A stretch of DNA of 64,000 nt from Mycolicibacterium sp. lyk4-40-TYG-92 (GCF_030209435.1 NZ_JARVRX010000010.1:372001-436000); one strand, 5' to 3'. Shown: positions 25,594 to 34,654, numbered from the stretch's first letter. Numbers and translations are program-made. The notes: generated from the letters alone by a model not told the origin.

Positions 25594-26898
25594 CTACAGA
25601 TGAGTGAAGCGCGCCAGGCCCTCGGCGTCGAGGGCGAGTCGGGACACGCTGTCCGGTCGGTGGCTGACGACGGTGCGCACGTTGCCGATCGGCAGCCACA
25701 GCCCGTCGTGAATGATCCGTCGCTGGATGTCGTGCACCAGCTTTCGGCGCTCTGTGGGGTCGGCACAGTGCAGTTGCGCGTCGAGCAGGTCGTCGAGGTG
25801 ATCGCGTTCGGTACGACACATCGCGTTGCGTTGATCGACCGCGAACTGATACCGCAGCGCGTCGGGATCGATTGCGGTGTAATAGAAAAACCGGAAATCG
25901 TAGGCCCCCGTCTGCTGCCGTGACCGGAGCTCGCCGAAGTCGACGTCGCAGACTGCCAACTCGATGCCGTGGTCGCCCCACTGGTCGGCAACCGCGGCCA
26001 ACAGTTCGGCATCGATCGGGGAGAACGAGCTGTTGAACACCACCTCGAACCGCAATCCCTCGGCGCCGGCGGCGTCGAGTAGCCACCGTGCCGTCGCAGG
26101 ATCGTGCCGAAGCTGCGCCGAGCAGTCGAGGTGGTGCAGCGCGGTCGGCGTCAGCACCGAGCTGGCCCCGGAGTAGCCGCACGACTGCAGGATCGGGCGC
26201 AGTCGCTCGCGATCGATCAGCAGCGACAGGGCGCGCCGGATTCGGGGATCGGCGAGCGCACCACGGGAGACGTTGGGGCACAAGCCGTAACTGATTCCCG
26301 GGTTGTGGATCTCGGCGGTCAGAAAGCCGCCAGTGGCACCGGCGCGCACATCGGCGAGCCCGTCGTAACCCGCGTAGAACTGCAGGCGGTCCCTGCCATT
26401 GGCGAGGCACCCCGCGTCCACTGGCACCCATGCCCCAGTGCCCAGCCGCATGTCACCGGCAGACGGCTTGCTGACCGCCAAGTTCACACCGGCGAGGCTG
26501 TGCAGGAACGCGGCATTGTGCCGTTCGAACCGGAATACCACCGTCTCGCCGCGCGATTCCACAGCTGACAGCCCGGTGAGCGCGGCAACCGCCGACGGTA
26601 GGGGAGTGCTACCCGCAAGATCAGTCATGATGTCACAGAAGCTGTTTCGCACGAGATCGGCGGTCAGCCGGACCCCGTCGGAGAACCGCCCGCAGGGCGC
26701 AATGGTCAATTCCACCGTGAGCGGATCGGGACGCGACCAGGCCGACGCCAGCCACGGCCGCAGCTGCGCGGTCACCGGGTCGATGTCGACGAGGTTCTCG
26801 AACACCTGTCGCGCATAGGTTTTCGAGATCCCGTTGTGGGCCAGGCGCGGGTCCGCGGTGAGCTGCCCGGGCGGCCACGCGAAAGCGATGTCGTGCAT
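25594..26898 (-). CDS. SBP_bac_5-like solute-binding protein without signal peptide
   Basis: A 434-aa protein from ATG 26898 that overlaps the MFS stop (ATGA). The sequence follows family 5 extracellular solute-binding proteins: ISKTYARQVFENLVDIDPVT near the start, DPRIRRALSLLIDRERLRPI in the middle and the TGAYDFRFFYYTAIDPDALR block near the end. Oddly, the protein begins directly with the mature domain (MHDIAFAWPPGQL): no signal peptide, lipobox or DNA-binding domain. No ABC permease or ATPase is next to it. It may bind its ligand in the cytoplasm as a regulator or enzyme-like partner of the MFS and monooxygenase, or be exported in complex. Confidence 0.78.
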   Translation of the reverse strand: MHDIAFAWPPGQLTADPRLAHNGISKTYARQVFENLVDIDPVTAQLRPWLASAWSRPDPLTVELTIAPCGRFSDGVRLTADLVRNSFCDIMTDLAGSTPLPSAVAALTGLSAVESRGETVVFRFERHNAAFLHSLAGVNLAVSKPSAGDMRLGTGAWVPVDAGCLANGRDRLQFYAGYDGLADVRAGATGGFLTAEIHNPGISYGLCPNVSRGALADPRIRRALSLLIDRERLRPILQSCGYSGASSVLTPTALHHLDCSAQLRHDPATARWLLDAAGAEGLRFEVVFNSSFSPIDAELLAAVADQWGDHGIELAVCDVDFGELRSRQQTGAYDFRFFYYTAIDPDALRYQFAVDQRNAMCRTERDHLDDLLDAQLHCADPTERRKLVHDIQRRIIHDGLWLPIGNVRTVVSHRPDSVSRLALDAEGLARFTHL

Positions 26899-28232
26899 CA
26901 CCGTTCGACGTCCACACGAGTGAAGAGGGCCGGCCGCGCCGCGACGGACGCTACGAGGCCCACGACGGCGACCAGCACCCCGGCGAAGACGAACAGGCCG
27001 TGCGCACTGTCGAAGCCGCCGATTGCCGTCGCCCCGAACGACACCCCGATGGCAGCCCCCAGTGCCCGCAGGTAGTGGTACACCGCGGAATCGAACGTGA
27101 CCCGTCCGGAGTTCGTCAGCACGTTCGTCGCCAGTGAACTCCACAGGAAACCCATGGCGCCGCCCATCACCGTCGCGCTGATCAGCAACGAACCCACATG
27201 GTCGGCGGTCGCCGCGACCCAGCAACCGGCGAGCACCAGGCACGCCGCCCCATAACCCACCAACCGGATGTTCTTCGCGTTGTCGCCGGGCCGGCCGAAC
27301 CTCGAGATCGGCAACAATCCCGCGACCACCGCCATGGGGAGCAGCACGAGCGCGGCCCGGTAGGAGCTGAACGACTGCACCCGTTGCAGGACGTAGATCA
27401 CCACCAAGGTGAAGGCATTGGTCGCGATGCCCGCCACGAAGACCATCAGGAAGCTGCGATACAGAATCGGGCGGCGGGCGCCGTCGCCGGCCGATGACCG
27501 GCAGGCGCCGATGACGGCGACGCCCAGCACCGTCGCGAGCGCGCTCAACAGGACCTTGGTCGCGAGGTCGGTGGTCGCCCCGACCGCGAGGAAGATCGCG
27601 ACCTGCGCCAGCCCGGAACCGACAACCAAACCGGAACCCCGGCGGAAGCTGTCGGGCACTGCGTCTGGCTCGGGTCCCTCCGCCCGCGCGCCCCACGCCA
27701 GCAGCGGAATCGACATGACAGTGGTCAGCACCGTCTCGTACGGGAAGGCCCGCCACCCCCACGTGTCGTTGAGCACCGCGGTGATCGGCGGTGAACACAG
27801 TGCCGATGCCGACACCACCAGCCCCCAGGTGCCGAGGAACGCGGTGTGGTGGGCGGGATAGAACTGCTGCCGCGCGATCCGGAACAGCTGTGGCGCCAGC
27901 ACGGCCGACACCGCGCCCTGCAGGAACCGGACGACGATGAGCACCCAGAACGCCGGGCTGAGGCTCGCGGCGATACCGAGTACCGCAAGCGCTGCCGAAC
28001 TGACGTAGAACGCGGTGATCGGACGGCAGCGGTGCAGCAGCAGGCCGGCCGGCAGCAGGGCTGCGCAGAACCCGGCCAGGAATGCCACGCCGACGTTCGC
28101 GGCCAGCCCGTAGGGCAGATGAAAGAAGTCCGAGATCGACGCGTTCAGCAGAACGGTCGCGGAGGAATTCGAATAGAGGGTGTACTCAGCGAGGTACAGC
28201 GACGCCGCAACGGCGCAGAGAGATGGCTTCAT
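26898..28232 (-). CDS. MFS transporter
   Basis: A 444-aa transporter with about 12 hydrophobic segments. The loop after the second helix contains LLHRCRPITAF and a later segment VVRFLQGAVSAVLAPQLFRI resembles motif C/antiporter-type drug-exporter helices. It heads the minus-strand operon with the solute-binding-like and monooxygenase genes, so it likely exports or imports the small molecule they handle. The 347-bp gap to the divergent cutinase holds two inverted repeats. Confidence 0.85.
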   Translation of the reverse strand: MKPSLCAVAASLYLAEYTLYSNSSATVLLNASISDFFHLPYGLAANVGVAFLAGFCAALLPAGLLLHRCRPITAFYVSSAALAVLGIAASLSPAFWVLIVVRFLQGAVSAVLAPQLFRIARQQFYPAHHTAFLGTWGLVVSASALCSPPITAVLNDTWGWRAFPYETVLTTVMSIPLLAWGARAEGPEPDAVPDSFRRGSGLVVGSGLAQVAIFLAVGATTDLATKVLLSALATVLGVAVIGACRSSAGDGARRPILYRSFLMVFVAGIATNAFTLVVIYVLQRVQSFSSYRAALVLLPMAVVAGLLPISRFGRPGDNAKNIRLVGYGAACLVLAGCWVAATADHVGSLLISATVMGGAMGFLWSSLATNVLTNSGRVTFDSAVYHYLRALGAAIGVSFGATAIGGFDSAHGLFVFAGVLVAVVGLVASVAARPALFTRVDVER

Positions 28233-28354
28233 TTCTCATCACAGGAAGAGGGAACGTTCGGGCAGCGAGAATCAGCGCGCGAATTTGTTCAGGGGCGCCA
28301 GGCGGGCGCGGTTCCAGATCGAGGAGAGAAAAGACGGGGTGCACGACGAGTGTG

Positions 28355-28373
28355 CCCGCACCATGGGTGCGGG
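28355..28373. promoter_or_regulatory. Strong inverted repeat, operator or hairpin
   Basis: CCCGCACC-ATG-GGTGCGGG is a perfect 8-bp dyad. It lies 123 bp upstream of the MFS start. It could be an operator for that operon or a hairpin in its 5' leader; there is no T-run to support a terminator on either strand. Confidence 0.4.
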
Positions 28374-28546
28374 AGCCTTGTCAGAACGAGCACCCACGCC
28401 GGCGACTATACCGGTCAGCGCCGGCTGAGCCGCCATTGCGTGCGGTCAGAATCCCTGGGCCAATATTTGCCGGAAACGCACCGCAGCCAGGCGTGTCGTC
28501 GTAATTGCGATTGCTGTATACGATGTATTTGCTGGTCAGAGGTTTG

Positions 28547-28572
28547 TCTTACTTTTCTGCATGCAGGTAAGA
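28547..28572. promoter_or_regulatory. Nested palindrome just before the cutinase start
   Basis: TCTTAC and GTAAGA (6 bp each) flank a TTTT spacer and the perfect decamer CTGCATGCAG (28557-28566). The element ends 7 bp before the cutinase ATG (28580), so it either overlaps the ribosome site as an RNA hairpin or is a DNA operator. No Shine-Dalgarno is seen outside it. Confidence 0.45.
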
Positions 28573-28579
28573 TGCGTAG

Positions 28580-29437
28580 ATGCTGATTCGCCACCTCCGT
28601 AACTCAGGCGTTGCTGGCGCCGTGGTGCTGCTGGCTGTCACGGCCCCGCTCATCATCGCGGGCGCTGCACCGGTGGCTGTCGCCGACGACTGCCCCGACG
28701 CCGAAGTCATCTTCGCGCGCGGCACCGATGAGCCGGCGGGGATGGGCCGGGTCGGTGATGCCCTCGTTGACTCGCTGCGCAAGCAGGCCAGTGGCTTGAC
28801 CATCCGGTCGTACGCGGTGGACTACAAGGCCACCATCACGCAGCGGCACAGTGGTGAGGGCGCCAAAGACGCGATCGAACACATCAAATCCACCGCGGCC
28901 GCGTGTCCCAACACCAAGATCGTTTTGGGCGGCTACTCGCAAGGCGCGAGTGTGGTCAACATTGTGGCGGGCTTCTCCGGTATCAACTGGGGCAGCCCGC
29001 TGCCGGCCGAGTACATGAAAAACATTGCAGCCGTTGCGACGTTCGGCAACCAGGCCGACCGGACCGACGGAGCGCCGCCAACCCAGAACTCGCCGCTGAG
29101 TCCCAAAGCGATCGACCTGTGTAATCCCGCCGACCCGATCTGTCACGCCGGTGCGGGCAATTCCTGGAGCGGGCATACGCAGGGTTACGTCCCCGCGTAC
29201 ACCGATCAGGCCGCGGCCTTTGTCGTGTCCAAGCTGCTTGCCGGTTCATCTCGGACCGTGCCCGGGTACGGGGCATTGCCGGGCCCGCCGCCGGGATATG
29301 GCGCACTGCCCGGCCCGCCACCGGGGTACGACCCGCAATCGGGCTATGGCTTGCAGCCACCCAGTGTGGTCCCGTCCACCGTCGCGACGTCAACGCCTGT
29401 GCCGGCGTCGCCATCTCTCGCACCCGGATTGGTCTAG
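28580..29437 (+). CDS. Secreted cutinase-family esterase with Pro/Gly-rich tail
   Basis: A 285-aa protein with a Sec signal peptide (to about VADD at residue 36). The cutinase fold is clear: DCPDAEVIFARGTDEP, nucleophile motif GGYSQGASV (Ser near 117), Asp in LCNPADPICH (about 180) and His in SGHTQGYVPAY (about 195). Four Cys fit the two disulfides of cutinases. Mycobacterial cutinase-like proteins hydrolyse lipid esters outside the cell. After about residue 220 a tail carries two identical ten-residue units (PGYGALPGPP) and a Ser/Thr/Pro end, longer than in typical Culp proteins (about 215-240 aa). Confidence 0.93.
   Translation: MLIRHLRNSGVAGAVVLLAVTAPLIIAGAAPVAVADDCPDAEVIFARGTDEPAGMGRVGDALVDSLRKQASGLTIRSYAVDYKATITQRHSGEGAKDAIEHIKSTAAACPNTKIVLGGYSQGASVVNIVAGFSGINWGSPLPAEYMKNIAAVATFGNQADRTDGAPPTQNSPLSPKAIDLCNPADPICHAGAGNSWSGHTQGYVPAYTDQAAAFVVSKLLAGSSRTVPGYGALPGPPPGYGALPGPPPGYDPQSGYGLQPPSVVPSTVATSTPVPASPSLAPGLV
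29261..29320 (+). repeat. Tandem 30-bp coding repeat in cutinase tail
   Basis: Two back-to-back units encode the same ten residues (PGYGALPGPP) with silent differences, followed by a diverged third start (PGYDPQSGYG). The silent changes show that the duplication is not recent. Confidence 0.75.
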
Positions 29438-29801
29438 AGACTCCCTTGTCGCGGTCTCCAAAGGTTACTGGCGCGATGTCTACCGCTTCATCGCCCATGC
29501 CCCGCAACGGGATTCCCTGTCGGCGTGTCTGTGTCGTTGGACCGCAACATATTTGATATCGACAGCCATGAGTGCACCGTTGTCGTGCGCAAGCGCAGTC
29601 ACCCCAGAGTTGGTGTGGAGCAACGGGTCTAGCGCGCTGCGGCATTGACGCAGCAGTGATAAAACCGGCGGAAGTCCGGCCGTGGTGAGCATGGCAAAGC
29701 CCTGAAGAATTGCTGTACGTCGCGCATTGTGCGGCGTACGCTTTTCTCCAGCTGCGCCGGGTGCGGCCTGCCTCGGCGCAGTGCGAACTTCGGGAGCAAC
29801 C
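29438..29801. other. 364-bp region without a convincing gene
   Basis: Between the cutinase and a flavoprotein gene no open frame has gene-like composition. A short dyad GAGAC/GTCTC (29437-29458) follows the cutinase stop and may be a weak terminator. The 3' part must contain the flavoprotein promoter. Confidence 0.4.
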
Positions 29802-31184
29802 ATGTTGGCCCAGGGATTTGACGTCGTCATCGTCGGTGCTCGATGCGCCGGCTCACCGCTGGCCACGATGCTGGCGCGCCAGGGTGTAGACGTTGCGGTG
29901 GTGGAACGCGCGACGTTTCCACGGGACACCCTGTCGACGCACATCTTCGAGACCGACGGCTTGGCGTTTCTCGATCGGCTCGGCGTGACGGACCAGCTGC
30001 GCGCCACCGGCGCACCGTTCATGAAGCGGTCCAACTCCCGCGCCGACTCATTCCAGTTCAACGCTCCGTGGCCGCTGCGTGGTGGAGACATCGGCGGCGG
30101 CGCATCGGTCCGGCGCACGGTGCTCGACCCGATCCTGGTCGGTGCTGCGGAGGAAGCCGGGGCCGAGGTCCGGATGGCGACTGAGGTCACCGGATTGGTC
30201 TGGGAAGGGCGCCGGGTCACCGGGGTACGGGTCAAAACGCATGGCCGGGAGGACGAACTGCGGGCGCGGTTGGTCGTCGGCGCCGACGGGCGCAACTCCA
30301 CGATCGGGAATCTGGTGGCAGCGCGCAAATACAACGTGGTCCCCGGCCAGCGGTTCGCGTACTGGGCGTTCTTCAGCGGTGCGCACATGCCGGCCGAGCC
30401 ATCGAATGTGTTTCACCGGTGGGACGACAAGTTCGTGATTGCCGCGCCGTGCGACGAGGGCCTGTACCAGGTGATCGTTGTTCCCGAATTGAGTCAGCTC
30501 CAGCGATACCGTGCCGACCTTGATGGCAGTTTCATGGCCGACGCACTGACCTGTGAGCCGGTGGCAGAGGCGCTGGTGGGCGCGCAGCGGGTGAGCAAGT
30601 ACTTCGGGATGTTGCACTGGACCGGCTTCTTCCGGGAACCTGCCGGGCCGGGTTGGGCGCTGGTCGGCGATGCCGGCCACTTCAAGGACCCGTCGGCAGG
30701 GCGGGGGATCAGCGATGCGTTCTCGCAAGTCGACGCGCTCGTACCGGCGGTAGTCGACGGCCTGGCCGGCTCGCCGGAGAAGCAGGATGCCGCGCTGGCG
30801 CGGTGGGGACGGTGGCGCGATCACGAATTCTCCGATCATTACTGGTTCGCCAACGATCTCGGCAAGTCCGGTGCGGTACCGACGGTGTTCGCGCAGATGG
30901 TCGCGGACCTGCATGCCAAGGGGGAGATCGGGCGGTTCCTCGACCTGTTCAACCACCGCGAAAAGCCGTCGCAGGTCTTGAGCGCAACGCGCTTGTTCGG
31001 TTCGGCCGGGCGGCTCCTACGTCACCAACATCAGGGCAGGCGGGCGCTCCTGAACGAGGTGCGGACCTTGGTTGGGGAAAGCGCGCACCGTCAGTTCCTC
31101 AACCACCGCCACGCCTACATCACGGCGCAAGAGGCGATGAAACCCGCTGGCGCGACGGAGGTCGACGCCGGCAGCGTGGCCTGA
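29802..31184 (+). CDS. FAD-dependent oxidoreductase (geranylgeranyl reductase/halogenase-like)
   Basis: A 460-aa protein from ATG 29802 with GGGAG upstream (29792-29796). The Rossmann motif VIVGARCAGSPLA (about 9-21) has the variant GARCAGS seen in this flavoprotein family. The middle has VVGADGRNSTIG and the FAD-binding end ALVGDAGHFKDPSAGRGISD (near 285-305). It resembles NAD(P)-dependent oxidoreductases of the geranylgeranyl reductase/tryptophan halogenase clan; no halogenase WxWxIP motif is present. It is monocistronic, ending 8 bp before the 3' end of the convergent dioxygenase operon. Substrate unknown. Confidence 0.83.
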   Translation: MLAQGFDVVIVGARCAGSPLATMLARQGVDVAVVERATFPRDTLSTHIFETDGLAFLDRLGVTDQLRATGAPFMKRSNSRADSFQFNAPWPLRGGDIGGGASVRRTVLDPILVGAAEEAGAEVRMATEVTGLVWEGRRVTGVRVKTHGREDELRARLVVGADGRNSTIGNLVAARKYNVVPGQRFAYWAFFSGAHMPAEPSNVFHRWDDKFVIAAPCDEGLYQVIVVPELSQLQRYRADLDGSFMADALTCEPVAEALVGAQRVSKYFGMLHWTGFFREPAGPGWALVGDAGHFKDPSAGRGISDAFSQVDALVPAVVDGLAGSPEKQDAALARWGRWRDHEFSDHYWFANDLGKSGAVPTVFAQMVADLHAKGEIGRFLDLFNHREKPSQVLSATRLFGSAGRLLRHQHQGRRALLNEVRTLVGESAHRQFLNHRHAYITAQEAMKPAGATEVDAGSVA

Positions 31185-31192
31185 AGGGGAAG

Positions 31193-31987
31193 TCAGGTCA
31201 CCACATACGACGTCATCGACAGCGACCCGTAGGTGTAACCGTCGACGAGCACGTTCGCGGGGGTGTCGGCCGCCGCGCACAACCCGGCGAAATAGAGCAT
31301 CGGGATGAAGTGATCCGGTGTCGGCGCCGAGGCAGCGAAGTCAGGATGGTCGCGAAGCCGCAGAATGTCGGCGGGCGCAGCGGTCAGCAGATTGGCCGCG
31401 GCGTCGTCAAACCTTGTGGCCCAATCGAATCCGCTGTCGGGAAGCCGCGCGTTCATGGCCCGCAGGTTGTGCACGATGTTGCCGCTGCCGATGATCAGCA
31501 CGCCACGGCTGCGCAATTCGGCCAGTTGCGCGCCCAGCGCGACGTGTTCCTCCAATGGCTTCTCGGCGTTGATCGACAGCTGCACCACGGGAATCGAGGC
31601 GTCGGGGAAGGCATGGAGTAACACCGACCAGGTGCCGTGGTCGATGCCCCAGCTGTCCCGGTCAGCGCCGATCCAGGTGGGCTTCACGGTCTCGGCGATC
31701 TCGTCGGCCAGCTCGGGCAGTCCCGGGGCCGGGTACTGCACATCGAACAACTCCTGCGGGAAGCCGTAGAAATCGTGGATGGTGCGGGGCTGCGCCATGG
31801 CGGTGACCGCGGTGGCGTTGATGTACCAGTGCGCGCTGACCACCAGTATCGCCCGCGGCCGTGGCACCGACTGGCCGAATTCTGTCCATGCGGCCGTGTA
31901 CTGGTTGCGCTCGACGGCGTTCATCGGACTGCCATGCCCGATGAACGCGGCGGGCATGACGGTGGGCAGGTCAGCTGGTCCGGTCAT
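31193..31987 (-). CDS. LigB/DODA-type class III extradiol dioxygenase
   Basis: A 264-aa protein from ATG 31987. Zinc/iron-site motifs of the 4,5-DOPA dioxygenase (YgiD/LigB) family are visible: FIGHGSPMNA (His18), VVSAHWYI (His53), SWGIDHGTWSVL (His117) and GSGNIVHNLRAMN. It opens catechol-type rings using a non-haem metal. It is the last gene of a minus-strand run VOC - KstD-like - KshA - LigB (62 bp after the Rieske gene), so ring cleavage of a hydroxylated product of the upstream oxygenase is inferred. Confidence 0.86.
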   Translation of the reverse strand: MTGPADLPTVMPAAFIGHGSPMNAVERNQYTAAWTEFGQSVPRPRAILVVSAHWYINATAVTAMAQPRTIHDFYGFPQELFDVQYPAPGLPELADEIAETVKPTWIGADRDSWGIDHGTWSVLLHAFPDASIPVVQLSINAEKPLEEHVALGAQLAELRSRGVLIIGSGNIVHNLRAMNARLPDSGFDWATRFDDAAANLLTAAPADILRLRDHPDFAASAPTPDHFIPMLYFAGLCAAADTPANVLVDGYTYGSLSMTSYVVT

Positions 31988-32049
31988 CTCGGTGTTCAAC
32001 GCTACCGCGGATCCCGCCGCCCCGGCGGCCGGCTGCCAATTGAACTGTG

Positions 32050-33195
32050 TCAGAGGCTGTTTGGCAAGCTGTCGACGGTGGTGCGGTTGGCCAGGTTCTG
32101 GGCGACCTCGGCGTGCCAGAGGTCGTTGGCGTGGGTGGTGTCGACTTCCTGCTCGAAGCGGGCGACCATGTCGGGTTTGATGTCGGCGACGTCGACGTAG
32201 AACTGCTCGTACCAGCGGCGGTGCTGGTAGACCGGGCCGTCTTCCTCGGTCAGCAGCGGGTTCTCGATCCGCGTCTTGTTCTTCCAGATCTCGACGTCTT
32301 CCATGAAGCCGTCCCCGAAACTGCGGCTCAATGACGCCGCGAGCTTGGCGGTCTTGTCCGCCGGCATTCCCGGGTTGTTCTGCACCGCCACCCCCCACTG
32401 CAGCACGAACGAATCGTGGGTGACCGGGTAGTGGCAGTTGATCAACGCGATCTCGACGGTGAAGTTCGGGGCCAGATCGTTGTGCAGCCAGTTGATCATG
32501 TACGCCGGCCCGAAATACGTCGCCTCCGACCGCAGGTAGGTACCGTCCCACAGCTCCCGGGTCGCATAGTCCGGGCGCGGCTTGGACTCCATGAACTGGC
32601 TCGCGGTGTGACCCTCGATGACGTTCTTGAAGTACGTCGGGTAGGCGTGGTGGATGTAGAAGAAGTGCGCCATGTCGACGTTGTTGTCGACGATCTCGCG
32701 GCAGTGCGATCCCTCGATCAGCAGCGCGTTCCACTGCCACGGCGACCACCGGCCCTCGCCGTACCCCTCGATGGTCGGCGGCGTCAGCTCCGGCCCCGGT
32801 GTCGAACCCTCCGGGTCGTGCCAGATCAGCAGCTGCCCGTTGACCTCGGTGCTCAGCCAGGCCCGGGTGCGGGCCAGCCGCGGCGTGCGCTTGGCATACG
32901 GCACCAGCTGGCACCGGCCGTCCCCACCCCAACGCCAGTCATGGAACGGGCACGCCACCGCATCACCTTTGACGGTGCCCTGGGACAGGTCACCACCCAT
33001 GTGCCGGCAATAACCATCGAGCACCTTGATGGCACCGGCCGAGTCGGCGAACACCACGAGCTTGGTGCCGAACGCCTCGACCGCATGGGGCTTGCCATCG
33101 CGGAACGACTCGGCCAACCCGATGCAGTGCCAGCCCCGCGCGAACCGCGTCATCTCCACACCCGCATCGATGTGCCTGACCTCAACCTCAGTCAT
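32050..33195 (-). CDS. kshA: KshA-type Rieske oxygenase (copy 1)
   Basis: A 381-aa terminal oxygenase closely following 3-ketosteroid 9-alpha-hydroxylase KshA along its length. The Rieske cluster ligands are C63, H65, C82 and H85 (CRHMGGD...CPFHDWRW); the mononuclear iron site is D174/H177/H182 in NNVDMAHFFYIHH. KshA hydroxylates C9 of 3-ketosteroids with electrons from a separate reductase (KshB), which is not next to it. ATG 33195 lies inside the end of the KstD-like gene (8-bp overlap), so the two are coupled. Substrate could be a steroid ring, a bile-acid intermediate or a side-chain variant; paralogues often differ in preference. Confidence 0.9.
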   Translation of the reverse strand: MTEVEVRHIDAGVEMTRFARGWHCIGLAESFRDGKPHAVEAFGTKLVVFADSAGAIKVLDGYCRHMGGDLSQGTVKGDAVACPFHDWRWGGDGRCQLVPYAKRTPRLARTRAWLSTEVNGQLLIWHDPEGSTPGPELTPPTIEGYGEGRWSPWQWNALLIEGSHCREIVDNNVDMAHFFYIHHAYPTYFKNVIEGHTASQFMESKPRPDYATRELWDGTYLRSEATYFGPAYMINWLHNDLAPNFTVEIALINCHYPVTHDSFVLQWGVAVQNNPGMPADKTAKLAASLSRSFGDGFMEDVEIWKNKTRIENPLLTEEDGPVYQHRRWYEQFYVDVADIKPDMVARFEQEVDTTHANDLWHAEVAQNLANRTTVDSLPNSL

Positions 33196-34654
33196 CTTGC
33201 GCCCCTTGAGTAGTCGCATCGGCGGCAGCGCGCCCCGCGCGCCGGCCGAAGAATGAACCGGCACCCAGCTGCGTGCCGCTCGAGTACCCCTTGGCGTCCT
33301 GCGCGATGGTGGAGGCACAGGCGCCGGCGGCATAGAGCCCGGCAACGGTGCTACCGTCGCCGCGTAACACCTCACCATCGGCCGAGATCGCCAGACCGCC
33401 GAGGGTGAAGCCGCTGTAGAACGCCTTGCCCAGACTCAAGTCGAACGCCGCCCAGGGTCCGGTGTCCTGCGGCTCCAGATACGTTGCCGCCTTGTGGAAA
33501 TCAGGGTCCTCGCCGCGCGCTGCGTTCGCGTTGTACCGGTCGAGCGCGGATTGCAACCGTCCGGCGGGGATACCGAGGGCGGCTTCCATCTCGGCGACCT
33601 CTTCCCACCCGTCGATCAACTGAACCAACGGCATCGTCGGCATCTCGACATGTCGTGAATCGACGACGAGGTACGCGACACTGTCGGGTTGTTCGAGGGC
33701 GAAAGCGGATGTTCTTGCGTGATAAGAGTCTTCGGCGACGAACCGGTCCCCGTTGCAGTTCACGATCAGGCCGGTGAGGAGGGTGGCGGGCGGATACACC
33801 GGGGCGGTCACGAATGCCTGGTCCAGGTACTTTGTCGCGGCACCGACGGATTGACCCAGGCGGATTCCGATGCCGTCGTCATAGGTGCTGCCCAGGGCAA
33901 AAACGCGCTCATCGGCCAGCCGAGGCACGTGCTGCGCGAGCATTTCGCGATTCATCACGAAGCCGCCGGTGGCCAGGACGACGGACTTCGCCCGCACCGC
34001 GCCCGTCTCGCCGAAGTGCTTCCAGGTTGCTCCGACGACCCGGTCGTCGTCGACGACGAGAGCGGACACGCCTGTCTCGTAACGGATTTCCGCGCCGAGT
34101 TCGCCCAGCCGTTCGACCAGAAGCTTGACGACCATGCCCGCGCCGCCGGTATCGCCGGGTACCGGGACCTTGTGACCTCGCGGTGCCGGAGCCGCCTGCT
34201 CGCGGAACGGCCACACCTGCTCATTGCCGGTGTACATCAGGCCCTGCGTCTCCGGCTGGATGACGGCCTTGTGCGGGTAGTAACTGCGCTCGAACTCGAA
34301 GCCCAGTGCTTCCAGCCAGCGGAAATGTTCGGCGCTGCCCTCGCAGTAGGCGTCGATCAGTTCCGGCACAGGCTCTTTCGAGACCGCGGTCAGGTAGGCG
34401 GTCATTTCGGCGGCAGAGTCGTGCTGACCCGTGGCCTGCTGCACCTCGGTACCGCCACCCAGGTAGAAGTGCCCGCCCGCCATGGCAGTCGTGCCACCGG
34501 CCACCGCGGCACGTTCGAGCACCAATACCCGCGCACCCGACGCGGCAGCTTCGACTGCCGCGCAGCCACCGGCCATGCCCAGCCCGACAACGATGACGTC
34601 CACTTCGTCGGAGAACGACGAAATACTCTGTGCAGGTACTGTTTCCGGAACCAT
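33188..34654 (-). CDS. FAD-binding dehydrogenase, fumarate reductase/KstD-like
   Basis: A 488-aa flavoprotein with the dinucleotide motif VDVIVVGLGMAGGCAAVEAA (about 18-37), the following GGTTAMAGGHFYLGGG loop and the C-terminal FAD motif GLYAAGACASTIAQDAKGYS (about 440-460). This is the family of succinate/fumarate flavoproteins and 3-ketosteroid dehydrogenases, and it resembles Rv0785-like proteins more than classic KstD. With KshA coupled downstream, steroid ring dehydrogenation is the likely role, either delta-1 or delta-4. Its start overlaps the VOC stop (ATGA). Confidence 0.85.
   Translation of the reverse strand: MVPETVPAQSISSFSDEVDVIVVGLGMAGGCAAVEAAASGARVLVLERAAVAGGTTAMAGGHFYLGGGTEVQQATGQHDSAAEMTAYLTAVSKEPVPELIDAYCEGSAEHFRWLEALGFEFERSYYPHKAVIQPETQGLMYTGNEQVWPFREQAAPAPRGHKVPVPGDTGGAGMVVKLLVERLGELGAEIRYETGVSALVVDDDRVVGATWKHFGETGAVRAKSVVLATGGFVMNREMLAQHVPRLADERVFALGSTYDDGIGIRLGQSVGAATKYLDQAFVTAPVYPPATLLTGLIVNCNGDRFVAEDSYHARTSAFALEQPDSVAYLVVDSRHVEMPTMPLVQLIDGWEEVAEMEAALGIPAGRLQSALDRYNANAARGEDPDFHKAATYLEPQDTGPWAAFDLSLGKAFYSGFTLGGLAISADGEVLRGDGSTVAGLYAAGACASTIAQDAKGYSSGTQLGAGSFFGRRAGRAAADATTQGAQDD

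Larger units (their letters stand above)
28233..28579. other. 347-bp divergent intergenic region with two inverted repeats
   Basis: It separates the MFS operon (minus) from the cutinase (plus). No ORF of interest. It contains the dyads at 28355-28373 and 28547-28572, described separately, and an AT-richer stretch before the cutinase (28500-28556) that likely includes its promoter. Confidence 0.5.

Noticed and set aside
29802..31184. Flavin-dependent halogenase
   Set aside because: The gene has the general flavoprotein fold, but the WxWxIP motif of halogenases is absent.
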